Positions 10,980 through 21,583 of a stretch of 64,000 nt of DNA are shown here, in pieces (positions within the stretch are counted from its first letter, which is position 1; each line of letters starts with the position of its first letter). The position numbers were made by a program, and so were the translations under genes. The stretch spans positions 109,339,501 through 109,403,500 of the forward strand of contig CM032231.1 in the NCBI GenBank assembly GCA_019009955.1. The letters are read 5' to 3'. Origin of the DNA: Riptortus pedestris. Taxonomy: Eukaryota; Arthropoda; Insecta; Hemiptera; Alydidae. The notes beneath the pieces are model-generated. The model worked only from the letters and a program-made list of their open reading frames with translations. It had not been told where the DNA came from and ran no database searches.

Positions 10980-11420
10980 AAAAAATGCAAATATCTCGGT
11001 TGATAGCCAAAATAGTATTTATAGAACATTACATTTGCAATAAGATTGGTCCTATACAATTTTTTGTTCCGACGTACCGGAGATAAAACGGAAATTATTA
11101 TTTATTAACGTCCACTTTTTGCAACTTAGGCTAATCGGGGCGGGTTATCTACAGGTTACCACCCTTTTCTAGCCAGGGTGGGATTTTAGGACGTTATTTA
11201 ATGAATTTCGTCACTAAATAATTTCCTTTGCCCAGGCAAGAATCGAACTCGCCACGATAAAACGGAAAGATAATTAATTAGATTAGATTAATAACGGAGA
11301 TATTAAGAATTTTCCCCTCTAAAGCTAAATTCTACCCCTTGTCCGTTTATGTCGTGAACTCGACTTTTCCTTTTATATAAAACGATTATATATCATGTTT
11401 GGGACCTCTAGAACGGTAAC

Positions 11421-11503
<83 letters not shown>

Positions 11504-11633
11504 TACAATATTGATCGGTCCTCACTTTCGTCATCTGGTAGGTAGGATCGATGGACATTGGAAGAAAAATTTCGAAAATCGCGTCATGAGTACGACACGA
11601 AGGTAGATTCCCCTTAAGGGAAATCTGCTAAAA
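10978..11633 (-). mobile_element. Hlt copy, 3' end missing, split by a tSINE
   Basis: It begins at the internal ATGCAAATATCTCGG block without its 3' terminus. It is interrupted by a tSINE at 11095-11255, carries (TA)n at about 11422-11473 followed by (GA)n to about 11502, and ends CCCCTTAAGGGAAATCTGCTAAAA. The GA expansion is peculiar to this copy. Confidence 0.8.
11095..11255 (-). mobile_element. tSINE, 5'-truncated, with target-site duplication
   Basis: From the tail (TTATTTATTAACGTCC) it reads into the B-box region and stops at CGCCAC, so the A box and head start are missing. The 13-bp direct repeat GATAAAACGGAAA flanks it at 11082-11094 and 11256-11268, showing it integrated already truncated into the older Hlt. 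Confidence 0.87.
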
Positions 11634-11656
11634 TGGACGTTAATAAATAAAAACAA
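11634..11656 (+). mobile_element. tSINE tail fragment
   Basis: TGGACGTTAATAAATAA directly follows the Hlt end. It is the likely partner of the SINE head at 10820-10979. Confidence 0.6.
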
Positions 11657-12035
11657 CAATAAGTAAATAATGTTTAACACTGTTGTGTTAATGGCTTTAG
11701 GATGGGTAAATAATTGTCTAACTTTGAGGAAATATCTGGGAATTAAATAGAAAAACGAATATTTCTCTTTTTAATTTTTATGAAGTAACCGATTGCAAAT
11801 ATTAGGTTATGCAAATATCAACTACCATCAGATTTCAAGCATCAGTCTCGATGAAGTAGGTCTCGAGAAACATTGATTTTTATTTAAAATGTCTTCCACA
11901 AGAGACGTTAAAAATAACGTAAAATGTAATGAAAACAAAAAACTGTAGTGAAATCGTAAAATGGTTGTAGAAAATTCTTCCCTTGGCCTCCTGTTCAATA
12001 AAAAAATAATAATTTTGTTTATTTTAATTGAGGGA
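11657..12035. other. No recognisable feature
   Basis: AT-rich spacer with no family match seen. Confidence 0.35.
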
Positions 12036-12268
12036 GGGGGCAAAGTTTAGCCGTGTGAGTTAGAGCGTTGGCCTTAATCTCACATGGAAAACCTAGAGTG
12101 GCGAGTTCGATTCCCTCCTGGGCAGTAGGGATTTATTTAGGGGCGAACTCACTAACTAAAATTCCGAGTCCCCTTCTGGCTAGAAAAGGCTGGCAACCTG
12201 TAGACACCCTGTCCCAATTAGAAATATTAGCAAAAATTGAGCGTTAATAAACAATAATAATAATAATT
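12036..12268 (+). mobile_element. tSINE, complete
   Basis: Runs from the A box (TTAGCCGTGTGAGTTAGAGCG) through the B box (GAGTTCGATTCCCTCC) and body (GGCAACCTGTAGACACCC) to a (TAA)n tail. I could not find a clear target duplication. Confidence 0.85.
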
Positions 12269-12373
12269 TAAAAAAAGTTTGCCTTAAAGAATAGAGAATG
12301 TAATATATACTTAACCCCTACACCTGCCTGTTTAATATTTAACAACAGTAGCTGTACTTCCTGAGGGACCAGA

Positions 12374-12438
12374 ACACCACCAGAAATCATTTTAAAAAAT
12401 GAATTAACATAACTCTATTCATTTAAGTAATATAAACA
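12374..12438 (+). repeat. Flanking block shared, inverted, with 17609-17673
   Basis: About 65 bp (ACACCACCAGAAATCATTTT... to AATATAAACA) immediately outside the Hlt 5' end. The reverse complement lies immediately outside another Hlt 5' end at 17609-17673. Confidence 0.8.
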
Positions 12439-13066
12439 TTTTAGCAGATTTCCCTTAAGGGAAATCAGCTATTGAGGTCGTACTCATGACGCGAGTTTCG
12501 AAAAATTTCTTCAAATGTCCATCGATCCTACCCAGGAGATGACGAAAATGAGGTCCGTTCAAAATTATATATATATAATATATATATATCTATCTATATA
12601 TATATATCTATATATATATAGTGGTCTGTTAACGCACTCCCTGTCGCAATTTTCGTTCCATCGTTACCAAACTCAATATTTGAACGTTTTATGGAAACAT
12701 AAAGATCAAGTTCGTTAATGGCTGAAATCGGACCAGTGGGAGGGGAGGTTTAGAAGGGAGGATTTTCGAAAATTCAAAATATCTCCGTTACTATACGTCA
12801 GATCGAAAAGTTATATAGATTCAATCTTATTGCAAATTAAATTTACTATAAATAATGTTATATACATTTATTCTGTATCTTGAATATTAACCGAGATATT
12901 TGCATTTTTCTGTTTTCAGCTTCTGAGATGAGATCGGCTAACTTCGGGTCTAATCGTGAGTTCGTCAAGAGCTAGCTGTTTGAATCTCTATTCTGAAATT
13001 TCTCTATTGTAAAACTTCACGTGGGAAATCTGCTTAGTTTACGCAGCCCCTGCGTGACGGACTTTT
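12439..13066 (+). mobile_element. Hlt copy, complete, short interior
   Basis: Perfect 5' palindrome, broken (TA)n/(TATC) tract at about 12567-12619, G-rich run, short type B-like interior, and a textbook 3' end (CACGTGGGAAATCTGCTTAG, then hairpin, then GACGGACTTTT). At 628 bp it is one of the shortest complete copies. Confidence 0.88.
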
Positions 13067-13458
13067 ATTAATATTAAGTCTTATTAATAATTGATAAATA
13101 AAAAAAACAAACTTTTTGTTATAACTGCAATTCTAATTTTTATTAACAGTTTTTCCCAGTTTTTCATTATCAACTGAAAATGAGTAAAATCAACAATAGT
13201 TAGGATAATAGCAATCAGAGCTTACTTTTCAATCATTGCGATGATTAATAATGAATCAAGGAATGGGACTGTTGTTTGCTTTAATGAGAGTATGCAGATA
13301 CTGTTTCAATATGAACTTCCGAGGCAGTTGTTGGCATTTAATCAAATGTCAAACTGGTACAGTTAGCATCGTCCAGACCTCATTCCGCTCATGCCCTTCA
13401 CATATATCAATTACGAAATTTTTTCATGAAGCAATGGCGACGCTATTATTTATACATA
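13067..13458. other. No recognisable feature
   Basis: Spacer with no family match. The frame 13251-13469 has no recognisable domain. Confidence 0.35.
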
Positions 13459-13580
13459 TTACAATTTGAATCCTTCATTCCTAAACTGACTCAAGTAACA
13501 AAAGTCAGTCAGTAAGAGGCTGTGTAAGCTAAGCAGATTTCACACATGTTGAAACGGCAGACTAAAGTAAAATAAAAAAA
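13459..13580 (-). repeat. Right arm of the 118-bp inverted duplication
   Basis: Reverse complement of 10622-10739. It contains the same aberrant Hlt 3' end (AAGCAGATTTCACACATG) and the same flanks. Confidence 0.8.
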
Positions 13581-13683
13581 TATGAAAGGGGGGGGGGTGA
13601 AACAGAGAATATAAATGTAAGGGGAAAAAATAAACTAAAAATAAATGTTGAAAGAAGTAAAATGAAAGCATAAATAAAGAGAA

Positions 13684-14025
13684 AAAAGTCAGTCACGCAG
13701 TGGCTGCTAACTAAGCAGATTTTCCACGTAAAGTTATACAATAGAGAAATCTCCATACGAGTGCCGAACAGTTACGGAAACGGCCGAACTAGCTTTCGGC
13801 GGGAACGTATAGAAGCGACCATAGCTCGTCCGTTACACTTAATAAAAATGCAAATATCTCGGTTAATATTCAAGATAGAGAATAAATGTATATAACAATA
13901 TTTATAGTAAATTTAATTTTCAATGAGATTGGTTCTATACAATTTTTCGATCCGACGTATAGTAACGGAGATATTTCAAATTTTCGAAATTCCCCCTGTA
14001 AACCCCCCCCCCCCTACTCCCTCCC
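13684..14025 (-). mobile_element. Hlt copy, 5' half missing
   Basis: The 3' terminus has a damaged hairpin (CACGCAGTGGCTGC). The interior is type B-like with GGCCGAACTAGCTTTCGGCGGG, continuing to a (C)13 run where the copy stops. Confidence 0.8.
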
Positions 14026-14154
14026 AAAAATATTCATTCATATGACTTACAAATATATTTTTTAATATAAACACTTTTTGACACCTTTCACTCATTTTTG
14101 GGAATGCGTTAAAAAGTTAGCTTAGAAGTGCTCGAGGTGATTTTTGCATCATAT

Positions 14155-14742
14155 TGCTACGTTTATTACAAAATCAGTAATAAACGTCGTTGATTATAGT
14201 TCTTTTGGTTTGTAAAATTAAACACACACAAGCTTCAGAGTTTTTATCACTTCACAGTTTATTTAACAATGCACTACAGACTTGGTTAATTATTCTTAAC
14301 TACTACTCACAGTATGCACCAATAACTTCACTGTTCTCGTTATTACACAGTCCATTAACTCACTCACGATCACTGAAGTTCACAAAAACACGGCACTGCA
14401 CTGATCTTCGCAAAGATAACGGCACTGTACTGTCCTCTTCATAAACACGGCACAAGACTGTTCTTCACATAAAAACACTTTACCGCACAGCAACTAAGAC
14501 TCACTGTTCAATAAAGCTGCACTGAACGCACTATTGATCACTTGAAGTGAGCTGAGAACAAACAAACTCGCGGCCGGCCAGGTCCCTTATATAGCTTGTC
14601 AGAAAACATCAAAGGGAGAGCCGAGACACTGGTATTTCCGAGAACGAGCTGGAACCTCTTGTTGGCTTCTTTGATCTCTTTTGTACTTCCCAAATACGAG
14701 ACTATCTCTGTTCAATGTTTCATGTACGTAGTTTTTGCAACA
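14155..14742 (-). mobile_element. Solo LTR, Gypsy-like, 588 bp
   Basis: The ends are TGCTACG and TTGCAACA, i.e. TG...CA with imperfect terminal inverted repeats. It is flanked by 4-bp direct repeats ATAT (14151-14154 and 14743-14746). On the minus strand it has TATATAAGG (from about 14593 downward) and AATAAA near 14167 inside a CGTTTATTAC/GTAATAAACG inverted repeat. No primer-binding site, polypurine tract or internal coding region adjoins it, so it is probably a solo LTR left by recombination. ATAT duplications are typical of 17.6/297-like insect Gypsy elements; that family assignment is inference. Confidence 0.7.
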
Positions 14743-14746
14743 ATAT

Positions 14747-15407
14747 GTCAGAGGAACTATCTGTGAATCAAATGGTGTAATGTTCGCAATCGGGAAGTGT
14801 CAGCCTTCAGGATCAAGAGGATAGTTTCTTGGGAAACCATAAGATAACAGCTCCAAGGGAGCGCTACCTGGTAACCCCTCTCTGACTCCTAGGGTAAATC
14901 TTGCCTTACTTTTCCACTATTACAAAACAGTCTGCACTGTTTTACCATTCTTATCGTACACACATGCCTATTTTATCCTGCAAGATTAAATATCGGAATT
15001 TCATGTACCTAAGTGGAACGAGTTTTTAGTAAATTTGTTTGGTAATATTTTTTTTTTTATTATTCGTTTGTACGTTTATAATGGTACAGATTGGTATATA
15101 GGTACGTACGTATAATACTTTCACTTAGCAACTGTATGAAACAATTAAATTTATATGACTAGTTTCAACTGCTCATTTACTACTTTTCTTTAGATATAAT
15201 TAAATCACATGAAGCAATAATTATTCATTTATTATTTTAGGTAGGGAGAGTAAAATGCCGAAAATAAGACATTTGCCCTCTAGGTTTAGCTTAAGCTTCA
15301 AGCTTTGTGTCATAGTGTACTTATAGAAGGATGAATAAAGATTACAGATTGCAATGTACGTCATCTATGCTAATATCCACACCGTGAAGTATCGTGTGTC
15401 TTTCTGG
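14747..15407. other. No recognisable feature
   Basis: Sequence to the right of the LTR with no repeat family I recognise. Confidence 0.4.
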
Positions 15408-15456
15408 TACGTGCGAAATCTGCTTACATTACACAGCCCTTACCCGACGAGCTTTA
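15408..15456 (+). mobile_element. Hlt 3'-end scrap
   Basis: GTGCGAAATCTGCTTACATT followed by ACACAGCCCTTACCCG is a worn 3' terminus. Nothing else of the element remains. Confidence 0.55.
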
Positions 15457-15766
15457 TTGACTATTTTTACGACACAAGGAAGGAATCTGTATCATGTACG
15501 AAGTAAATTAGAATGCTAAATTATTGATCCGGCAATCGATACTCCAAGGACATAAAACTTCCGCCTTTTGAATAAATTATAATATTTTATATATTTCAAA
15601 ATAAGAACTAGCCATTCTAGAGACAGCTCACAATCTTTACCCAAGCCATACAACTCAAACCCATGAGCAACTTGAATAAATGCGAGGTTATTAAAATTAA
15701 TATTAAAAATGAATGTTCAAGTGGTGTAGTCTTTTAAGAAGGAGATAGCTTATATAAAAAAAAAAA
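15457..15766. other. No recognisable feature
   Basis: Short AT-rich spacer ending in an A run that adjoins the next Hlt. Confidence 0.35.
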
Positions 15767-16208
15767 AAAAGTCCGTCACGCAGGGGCTGCGTAAACTAAG
15801 CAGATTTCCCTCGTGAAGTTATACAATAGAGAAATCTCCATACGAGAGCCGAACAGTTACGGCAAAGGGCCAAACTAGCTTTTGGCGGGAAATTAAAAAA
15901 TCCGTTATTGGCCCAAATTTAATAAACATGCAAATATCTCGGTTAATATTCAAGATAGGGAATAAATGTATATAACAATATTTATAGTAAATTTAATTTG
16001 CAATAAGATTGATTCTGTACAATTTTTCGATCCGACGTATAGTAACGGAGATATTTCGAATTTTCGAAAATCCTCCCGTCTAAGCCCCCCCCTCCCACTA
16101 GTCCGATTTCAGCCGTTAACGAACTTGATCTTTCTTTTTACATAAAACGACTAAATATCGAGTTTGGTAACGATCAAACAAAAATTGCGACCGCTAGAGC
16201 GGTAACAG

Positions 16209-16256
<48 letters not shown>

Positions 16257-16378
16257 GAACGGACCTCATTTTCGTCATCGCCTGGGTAGGATCGATGGAC
16301 ATTTGAAGAAAAAATTCGAAAATTCCGTCAGGAGTACAACCTCAATAGCTGATTTCCCTTGAGGGAAATCTGCTAAAA
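15767..16378 (-). mobile_element. Hlt copy, complete
   Basis: Both termini are present (GTCCGTCACGCAGGGGCTGC; CTTGAGGGAAATCTGCTAAAA). (TA)n lies at about 16214-16251. The interior is of the GGCCAAACTAGCTTTTGGCGGG type. It is a good reference for the short form. Confidence 0.88.
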
Positions 16379-16850
16379 ACCTGAGTACTCTGTTTTCAAA
16401 ATTCGGGAAAAAATGTTATTTAGTAATTGGAAAAAGTAAAGAGTTCTTAGTCTGTTTTACTTAACAGGAATGATAATAAAAATAGCTACGAAATGATAAT
16501 TTCTTTTATAATTGTCAATTAATTTTCGCGAGGTTCAACTCACCTTATCTATGGAAAAAAAAGGTAAACGTCAATGTTGTATTAATTCTGTTCATGACTA
16601 GATCTTGGTTATGTGGGAGAAAACAGAAACGCTATAATAACTCAGTTATTATGGAACGGATCCATAATTGTACATAACGAATGTTATTGGTAATATAATT
16701 TTCTATAAAAGTTATTATATGTATATGTTCTGTATCGTGAATATTAACGATATATTTGCTTTTTGGAATATTAAAATTCAGTAAATCCTCACTCATACGC
16801 ATGCGATAATCAAATTGAGTAACTTAGTAGAAAATATATCATACTTTAGA
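16379..16850. other. Mostly unassigned; faint Hlt-like middle
   Basis: Around 16620-16760 a series resembling the Hlt middle (ACTCAGTTATTATGGAACGGATC, TGTATCGTGAATATTAACG) can be discerned in + orientation. It is too diverged for firm limits. Confidence 0.35.
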
Positions 16851-16897
16851 AATGAATGGTAACCTGTAGATAACCAGTCGTCATTTGCCTTAGTAGT
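16851..16897 (+). mobile_element. tSINE body fragment
   Basis: GGTAACCTGTAGATAACC...TTGCCTTAGTAGT is the second half of the SINE body. It ends where an Hlt 3' terminus begins. Confidence 0.7.
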
Positions 16898-17608
16898 AAA
16901 AGTCCGTCACGCAGGGGCTGCGTATACTAAGCAGATTTCCCACGTGAAGATTTACAATAGAGAAATCTACCTAATAACAACTGTAGTAGTAAGAAACCTC
17001 TAAACCTAAAACATTATTTAGGGCGTAATAACCCAGTAGTTTCTAGCCCCAAAAAACAGTTAACTTAACCTCTAAACCTATTCACGAGGGACGAATAGTT
17101 AAGGAAACGCCCGCCAGAGCTCTCGGCGGAAAGTCCGAACATAGCCTACTGGTGACCACACGCAGAATACAAATACAAATATCTCGGTTAATATTCAAGA
17201 TACAGAATAAATGTATAGAACAATATTTATAGTAAATTTAATTTGCAATACGATTTATTCTATACAATTTTTCGATTCGACGCATAATAACGGAGATATT
17301 TTGAATTTTCAAAAATCCCCCCTCTAACCCCCCCCCCCTCCCACTGGTCCGATTTCAGCCATTAACGAACTTGATCTGGCTTTTTACATAAAACGATTAA
17401 ATTCCGAGTTTGGTAACGATCAAACAAAAATTGCGACCGTTAGAGCGTTAACAGACAAATATATATATATGTATATATATATATAATTTTGAACCTCATT
17501 TTCGTCATCTCCTGGGTAGGATCGATGGACATTTGAAGAAATTTTTCGAAACTCGCATCATGAGTACGACCTCAATAGCTGATTTCCCTTAAGGGAAATC
17601 TGCTAAAA
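16898..17608 (-). mobile_element. Hlt copy, type B, complete
   Basis: It has 3' end AAAAGTCCGTCACGC, the full type B interior (AACCCAGTAGTTTCTAGCCC; AGAGCTCTCGGCGGAAAGTC), a short broken (TA)n at about 17459-17485, and a perfect 5' palindrome. It makes a close pair with the copy at 28530-29268. Confidence 0.9.
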
Positions 17609-17673
17609 TGTTTATATTACTTAAATGAATAGAGTTATGTTAATTCATTTTTTAAAATGATTTCTGATGGTGT
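17609..17673 (-). repeat. Flanking block shared, inverted, with 12374-12438
   Basis: Reverse complement of the block next to the 12.4 kb Hlt, in the same position relative to the Hlt 5' end. Confidence 0.8.
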
Positions 17674-17696
17674 AATAATAATTATTATTATATATT

Positions 17697-17742
17697 ATCG
17701 TCCACTTTTTGCAAAAAAGGCTAATTGGGCGGGTTGTCTATT
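17697..17742 (-). mobile_element. tSINE tail-side fragment
   Basis: TCGTCCACTTTTTGCAAAAA followed by GGCTAATTGGGCGGG is the 3' part of the SINE on the minus strand. Confidence 0.7.
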
Positions 17743-17754
17743 TTTATGGATAGT

Positions 17755-17845
17755 GAATAGATGGTGAGTTGAGATCACCTGGCCTTCATATACCAGCACA
17801 TGGGAAATCTGCTTAGTTTACGAAGCACCTGCGTGACGATTATTT
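17755..17845 (+). mobile_element. Hlt 3'-end fragment
   Basis: CACATGGGAAATCTGCTTAG followed by a worn hairpin (CGAAGCACCTGCGTGACG). Confidence 0.7.
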
Positions 17846-18489
17846 TTTTTACTCTTCGGTAAAACTCCACTCCTAGACGTTCAAAACCAGCAATAAGTCA
17901 GTATATGTGAATTATCGTCTTATTTATGTCATAAATATTAAATGTTTAACAATTTTACATTTATAATATATGTTCATGAAAATATTATAATCTACAAAAG
18001 TCAACGTATGCCTTTTTTTTAAGCCTTAAGAAAAATTCTCCAGTCGTAACTATTCTCGAATTAATAATAATATACCAGGTAATGTGTAAATCCAAGCATA
18101 CACACCACGTACTGTACAAGGACAACTTTCCTAACCGAGATGCAATGGGATAATTGAGCGATGTTAACTAACGAATTTAAAATTTTACATTTCACCCCAT
18201 ACTCATTTCCAGACCCTGAATTATTCTATTAACGTAATTGATCTTTTGATTTACGTGAAGTGGTTAAATGGAAAAAAAAAAATTGCGGCATGTAATAAGT
18301 TAACAGAAATATTGAGAAATTTTATGTATGGAAAGGAATAATTTCTTCTTTTCAGGCCCTTAATAATATTTGTTTAAAACCCGAAGCGTTGTGAAATCCT
18401 TAAGCTCATCTCAATGGATATTTGTATACAATTTTGATTAAATATTAAAATTAAAATTGTCTTCTACTATACTAATTGATATTCAACTA
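17846..18489. other. No recognisable feature
   Basis: AT-rich spacer. It shows vague Hlt-like words (AACGTAATTGATCTTTTGATT, TTGCGGCATG near 18230-18300) but no definable element. Confidence 0.35.
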
Positions 18490-18708
18490 TTATTATTATT
18501 TATTAACGTCCAGTTTTTGCAACTAAGGCTAATTGGGGCGGGTTATCTAAATGTTACCACCATTTTCTAGCAAGGTTGGGACTAAGGATTTTATTTAATG
18601 AATTCCGTCACTAAATAAATTCTTACTCCCCAGGCGGGAATCGAACTCGCCACTCTAGATTTGAGAGATTAAGGCCAACGCTTTAAGTCACATGGCTAAC
18701 CTGAGCCC
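18490..18708 (-). mobile_element. tSINE, complete
   Basis: From the tail (TTATTAACGTCCAG) to the head (CATGGCTAACCTGAGCCC), with the B box reading GGGAATCGAACTCGCC on the plus strand. No clear target duplication. Confidence 0.85.
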
Positions 18709-19470
18709 TTAATTAATTCATCTAATCAAGAAATCTAAACGCTTCAGGGATTAAATAAATGTTTATAAGAGACTGTCTAGAAGAAATAACTTCCTCTGAT
18801 ATATTTTGGCTCAAAAAACTATGAGTATTAGACGGACAGAAGATGTAGGCTCAATAGGTACTAGCTCTAGAGCACTGAAGATGGGACGGTTCGCCCCGAA
18901 AGTAATCTACTGTTAATAAAGAAGTATTAAGAACGGAGGTGTTTTGACCTTGTTATCCTTCCGTTGATATAGGTACTAATTTGAGCACAGTTAATTTAGG
19001 ACTCATGATCATACAGAACTTTTTTTTTCTCAAAAATCGCTTGACAAGTAGAAAATATGTTAAATTAATATTCGCTAGGCTTCAAAGTTATATGCTAAGG
19101 TTCCATAGTGAATGTATAAGTGTGTCGGTGCTAACACTAACCTAGGTTTATCTATCTGGGATTGCGATAAGCATGCAAGGGCACATCCTCAAAGGCAGGA
19201 CTTCCGCCTTCTAGATAGGCCTCTTCCTTAATATACTTCTAAAAATGAAACTATCTCTCCCTATGCAACCTGACTAATAGTGCATTTCCTCCTTAAAGAT
19301 TATATACTGTGTTTATACAGACACACAAAAATGTCTTTCAGACTGGGGCTACATGAATGTATTCCTCTAGTTCGAATTGCACGCTGTTTTTCTCAAATCT
19401 CCATCTAGTCTCTATTTCTCCAATAGTAAGAAGCCCACTTAACACTTTATAAGACAAGGGCCGCTATAGC
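18709..19470. other. No recognisable feature
   Basis: Spacer with no recognised family or domain. Confidence 0.4.
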
Positions 19471-20150
19471 TACTAACCCAACTTAAACTTTAGGCTATAT
19501 TAATATTCTCTGAGACAAACAGGAGTAGGGGTTGGTTATAAGGGAAGCCTCAAATTAAAAATAGCCATATTTCGTTTACTATTAATTTTTCGGCAAATAT
19601 GAACATAACAAAAGTTATTTATTTTGTTATTTAGAGTAACTTTTGTTATATACAATTTTATCGTATACCGAAATATAAACGAAATATACGCTATAACCCA
19701 TAGCGGAAGTAAAAAAATTGTTTTGGCACAAAGGACTCAACCAAACTAAATAAAACTAGGTATGTGTATTAGCACTAACGTCTTCCTTATAATAAGCCAT
19801 ACTAACATTTCTAGGGATGGGTAGGAGTGGGGGTTGTAAGGGAGGCCAGAAATTAAAAATAGCGGTATTTCGTTTTCGTTATTGGGTTTTCTGTAAATAT
19901 ACACATGGCACAAGCTGTTTATTTAGTTATTTAAAGTAACTTTTCTTATATTCATTTTTGTAATAGAACAAAGTATAAACGAGATATACACTAAAAACTA
20001 GAGCGGGAGCCAACAGTTTTGTTGGCCACTAACGATTGAACCGAACTTAACAAAACTCGGAATGTGAATTTGCATTAATTCTTCCATGATTATAAGGTAT
20101 GTTAAACTTTTTCGGTGCAAACGTAAGTAGTGGTTATAAGGGAGAGGGTG
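19471..20150 (-). mobile_element. TAmod fragment, about 2.3 internal modules
   Basis: The module boundary (AAATTAAAAATAGC...ATATTTCG) recurs at about 19556, 19856 and, degraded, near 20146. The period is therefore 290-300 bp. Neither the CCGGCTTCGCCCGGG head nor the terminal tail is present. Confidence 0.78.
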
Positions 20151-20298
20151 ATTAGAGACTTATTTTCATTAATTCTTCAAATCTAAATTTTTTTCCATAA
20201 GTCGGCCAACGGACCCTTACGGGGAAAAATGCGGTTAGACGGGAAGAACAGTTGTATTCATAAAAGCATTGCCAAAAACAAAATAGAATCATTCCTTC

Positions 20299-20306
20299 TC
20301 AACCAG

Positions 20307-20346
<40 letters not shown>

Positions 20347-20830
20347 GGTCTCTTTTTGGCAGATTTCCCATTGAAAACTATTTACTTATACATATTTGGT
20401 TGTTATCCCTCTAGCTGTCGCAGTTTTTGTTTGATCGTAACCAAACTCGATATTTATACGTTTTATGTAAAACTAAAGATCGTGTTCGTTAATGGTTGTA
20501 ATCATACCAAATGGGGGAAGGGGATAGAGGGGACAATTTTTGAAAATTAGAAATATCTCCGTTATTATACTTGGGGTCGAAAAATTATATAGAAACAATA
20601 AATTGCAAAATTGCAAGTTTTATGTTTTATAAATGTTGTAGGTCAATTTTTTTTCTATCTTGAATTTTAACCAAAGATATTACATTTTTATAGTTTTCAG
20701 CCTTCAGTAAACTCCTACTGATATTCATATCTTTTAAACAATAAGCCAAAATATCATGGAACTATTTACTTCAAGTTAAGTAACAAATATTGTTTCCAAT
20801 GGGCATTTATTATCTGAGTCAGATGGAAAT
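20299..20830 (+). mobile_element. Old Hlt copy with (TA)n/(TG)n
   Basis: A (TA)n-(TG)n tract (20307-20346) is followed by GGCAGATTTCCCATTG, then the CTAGCTGTCGCAGTTTTTG block, a G-rich run and a type A interior. The order is disturbed and the copy is diverged. Confidence 0.65.
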
Positions 20831-20944
20831 GTGTAGTGTTCTGACTCTATCGATTAAAAATTTACAGTCTCACTAAAAAAAAGTTGATTTAATCTGTGCC
20901 ATACAAGATATTTAATAATTCCATTTAACTCTGGTGACAATATT

Positions 20945-21225
20945 GGGTAATGACTGAAATCGGACTAGACTGAAAATGGAGGTTTTAGGAGAGGGAAATC
21001 AAAAATTCAGAAATATGTTTTTGGAACCAATGTTAATGGTCTACAATTGTTGTATTATTTGGTAACTCAAGTATTGAGTGAGTTATTCGTAATTTCATCT
21101 TTTCAGTATTCAGTAAACCCTCACATCTACTAATCGGTTTTATATTTATAAATAAATAATATCTGGTTAGACGAGGTCAGCATCATTTCATACCAAGACG
21201 TGGAGTTCTGTTTAGTTTACTCACA
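20945..21225 (+). mobile_element. Old Hlt fragment, 3' half
   Basis: TGACTGAAATCGGACTAGAC, the TTAGGAGAGGG run and CAGTAAACCCTCACATCTAC occur in Hlt order, heavily diverged. Confidence 0.55.
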
Positions 21226-21420
21226 CTCCCTATATTAATACACGCATGCCCAGTCTGGCTGAGCAGCAATAACACACAGAAAAAGAGACTACAGTCCTTC
21301 CAGAGCAAAGTACTTCGAATAGCGCCGAATGCTCCCTGGTTTGTTAGGAACAGCCAAATCAACAGGGAATGTTGCTCCTATTTCATTTCATCTTCAACAA
21401 ATTGTAAGGAAATATGCCTG
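21226..21420 (+). pseudogene. Jockey-like LINE reverse transcriptase, C-terminal scrap
   Basis: The frame from 21226 reads LPILIHACPVW, then QKKRLQSFQSKVLRI and NAPWFVRN. This is the C-terminal thumb-side region conserved in Jockey-clade non-LTR reverse transcriptases (the PVWG...LQ..QNK.LR...APWFVRN motif series). After about 21365 the match is lost by a frameshift. The catalytic YADD region, endonuclease and gag are absent. The protein would have copied LINE RNA at a nicked target. Here it is a dead fragment of about 60 residues. Clade assignment is from memory of the family. Confidence 0.75.
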
Positions 21421-21546
21421 ACTTCCGATGTCAAGTGGAGCGACTCATTGTAATTCAGGTACTACAACTGAAGAACGACTGCGCCCAAGGTTGTACGAAA
21501 TATAATAGTTTCGCGACACTTTGTAACACAAATTCATTCTATTTTT

Positions 21547-21583
21547 GCTTTGTTTACGCAGGCCCCATTGTGACGGACTTTCC
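21547..21583 (+). mobile_element. Hlt 3'-terminus scrap
   Basis: TTTACGCAGGCCCCATTGTG followed by ACGGACTTT is the terminal hairpin and tail with little else. Confidence 0.5.

Noticed and set aside
12439..13066. Hlt as a classical MITE with terminal inverted repeats
   Set aside because: The matching arms are subterminal and unequally placed, there is no constant target duplication, and a 3' hairpin is present. This fits Helentron/HINE structure better.
14155..14928. Longer LTR ending at TTACA near 14924
   Set aside because: No matching direct repeat there. Ending at 14742 gives CA plus an ATAT duplication, and the sister copy at 59.9 kb has the same kind of end.
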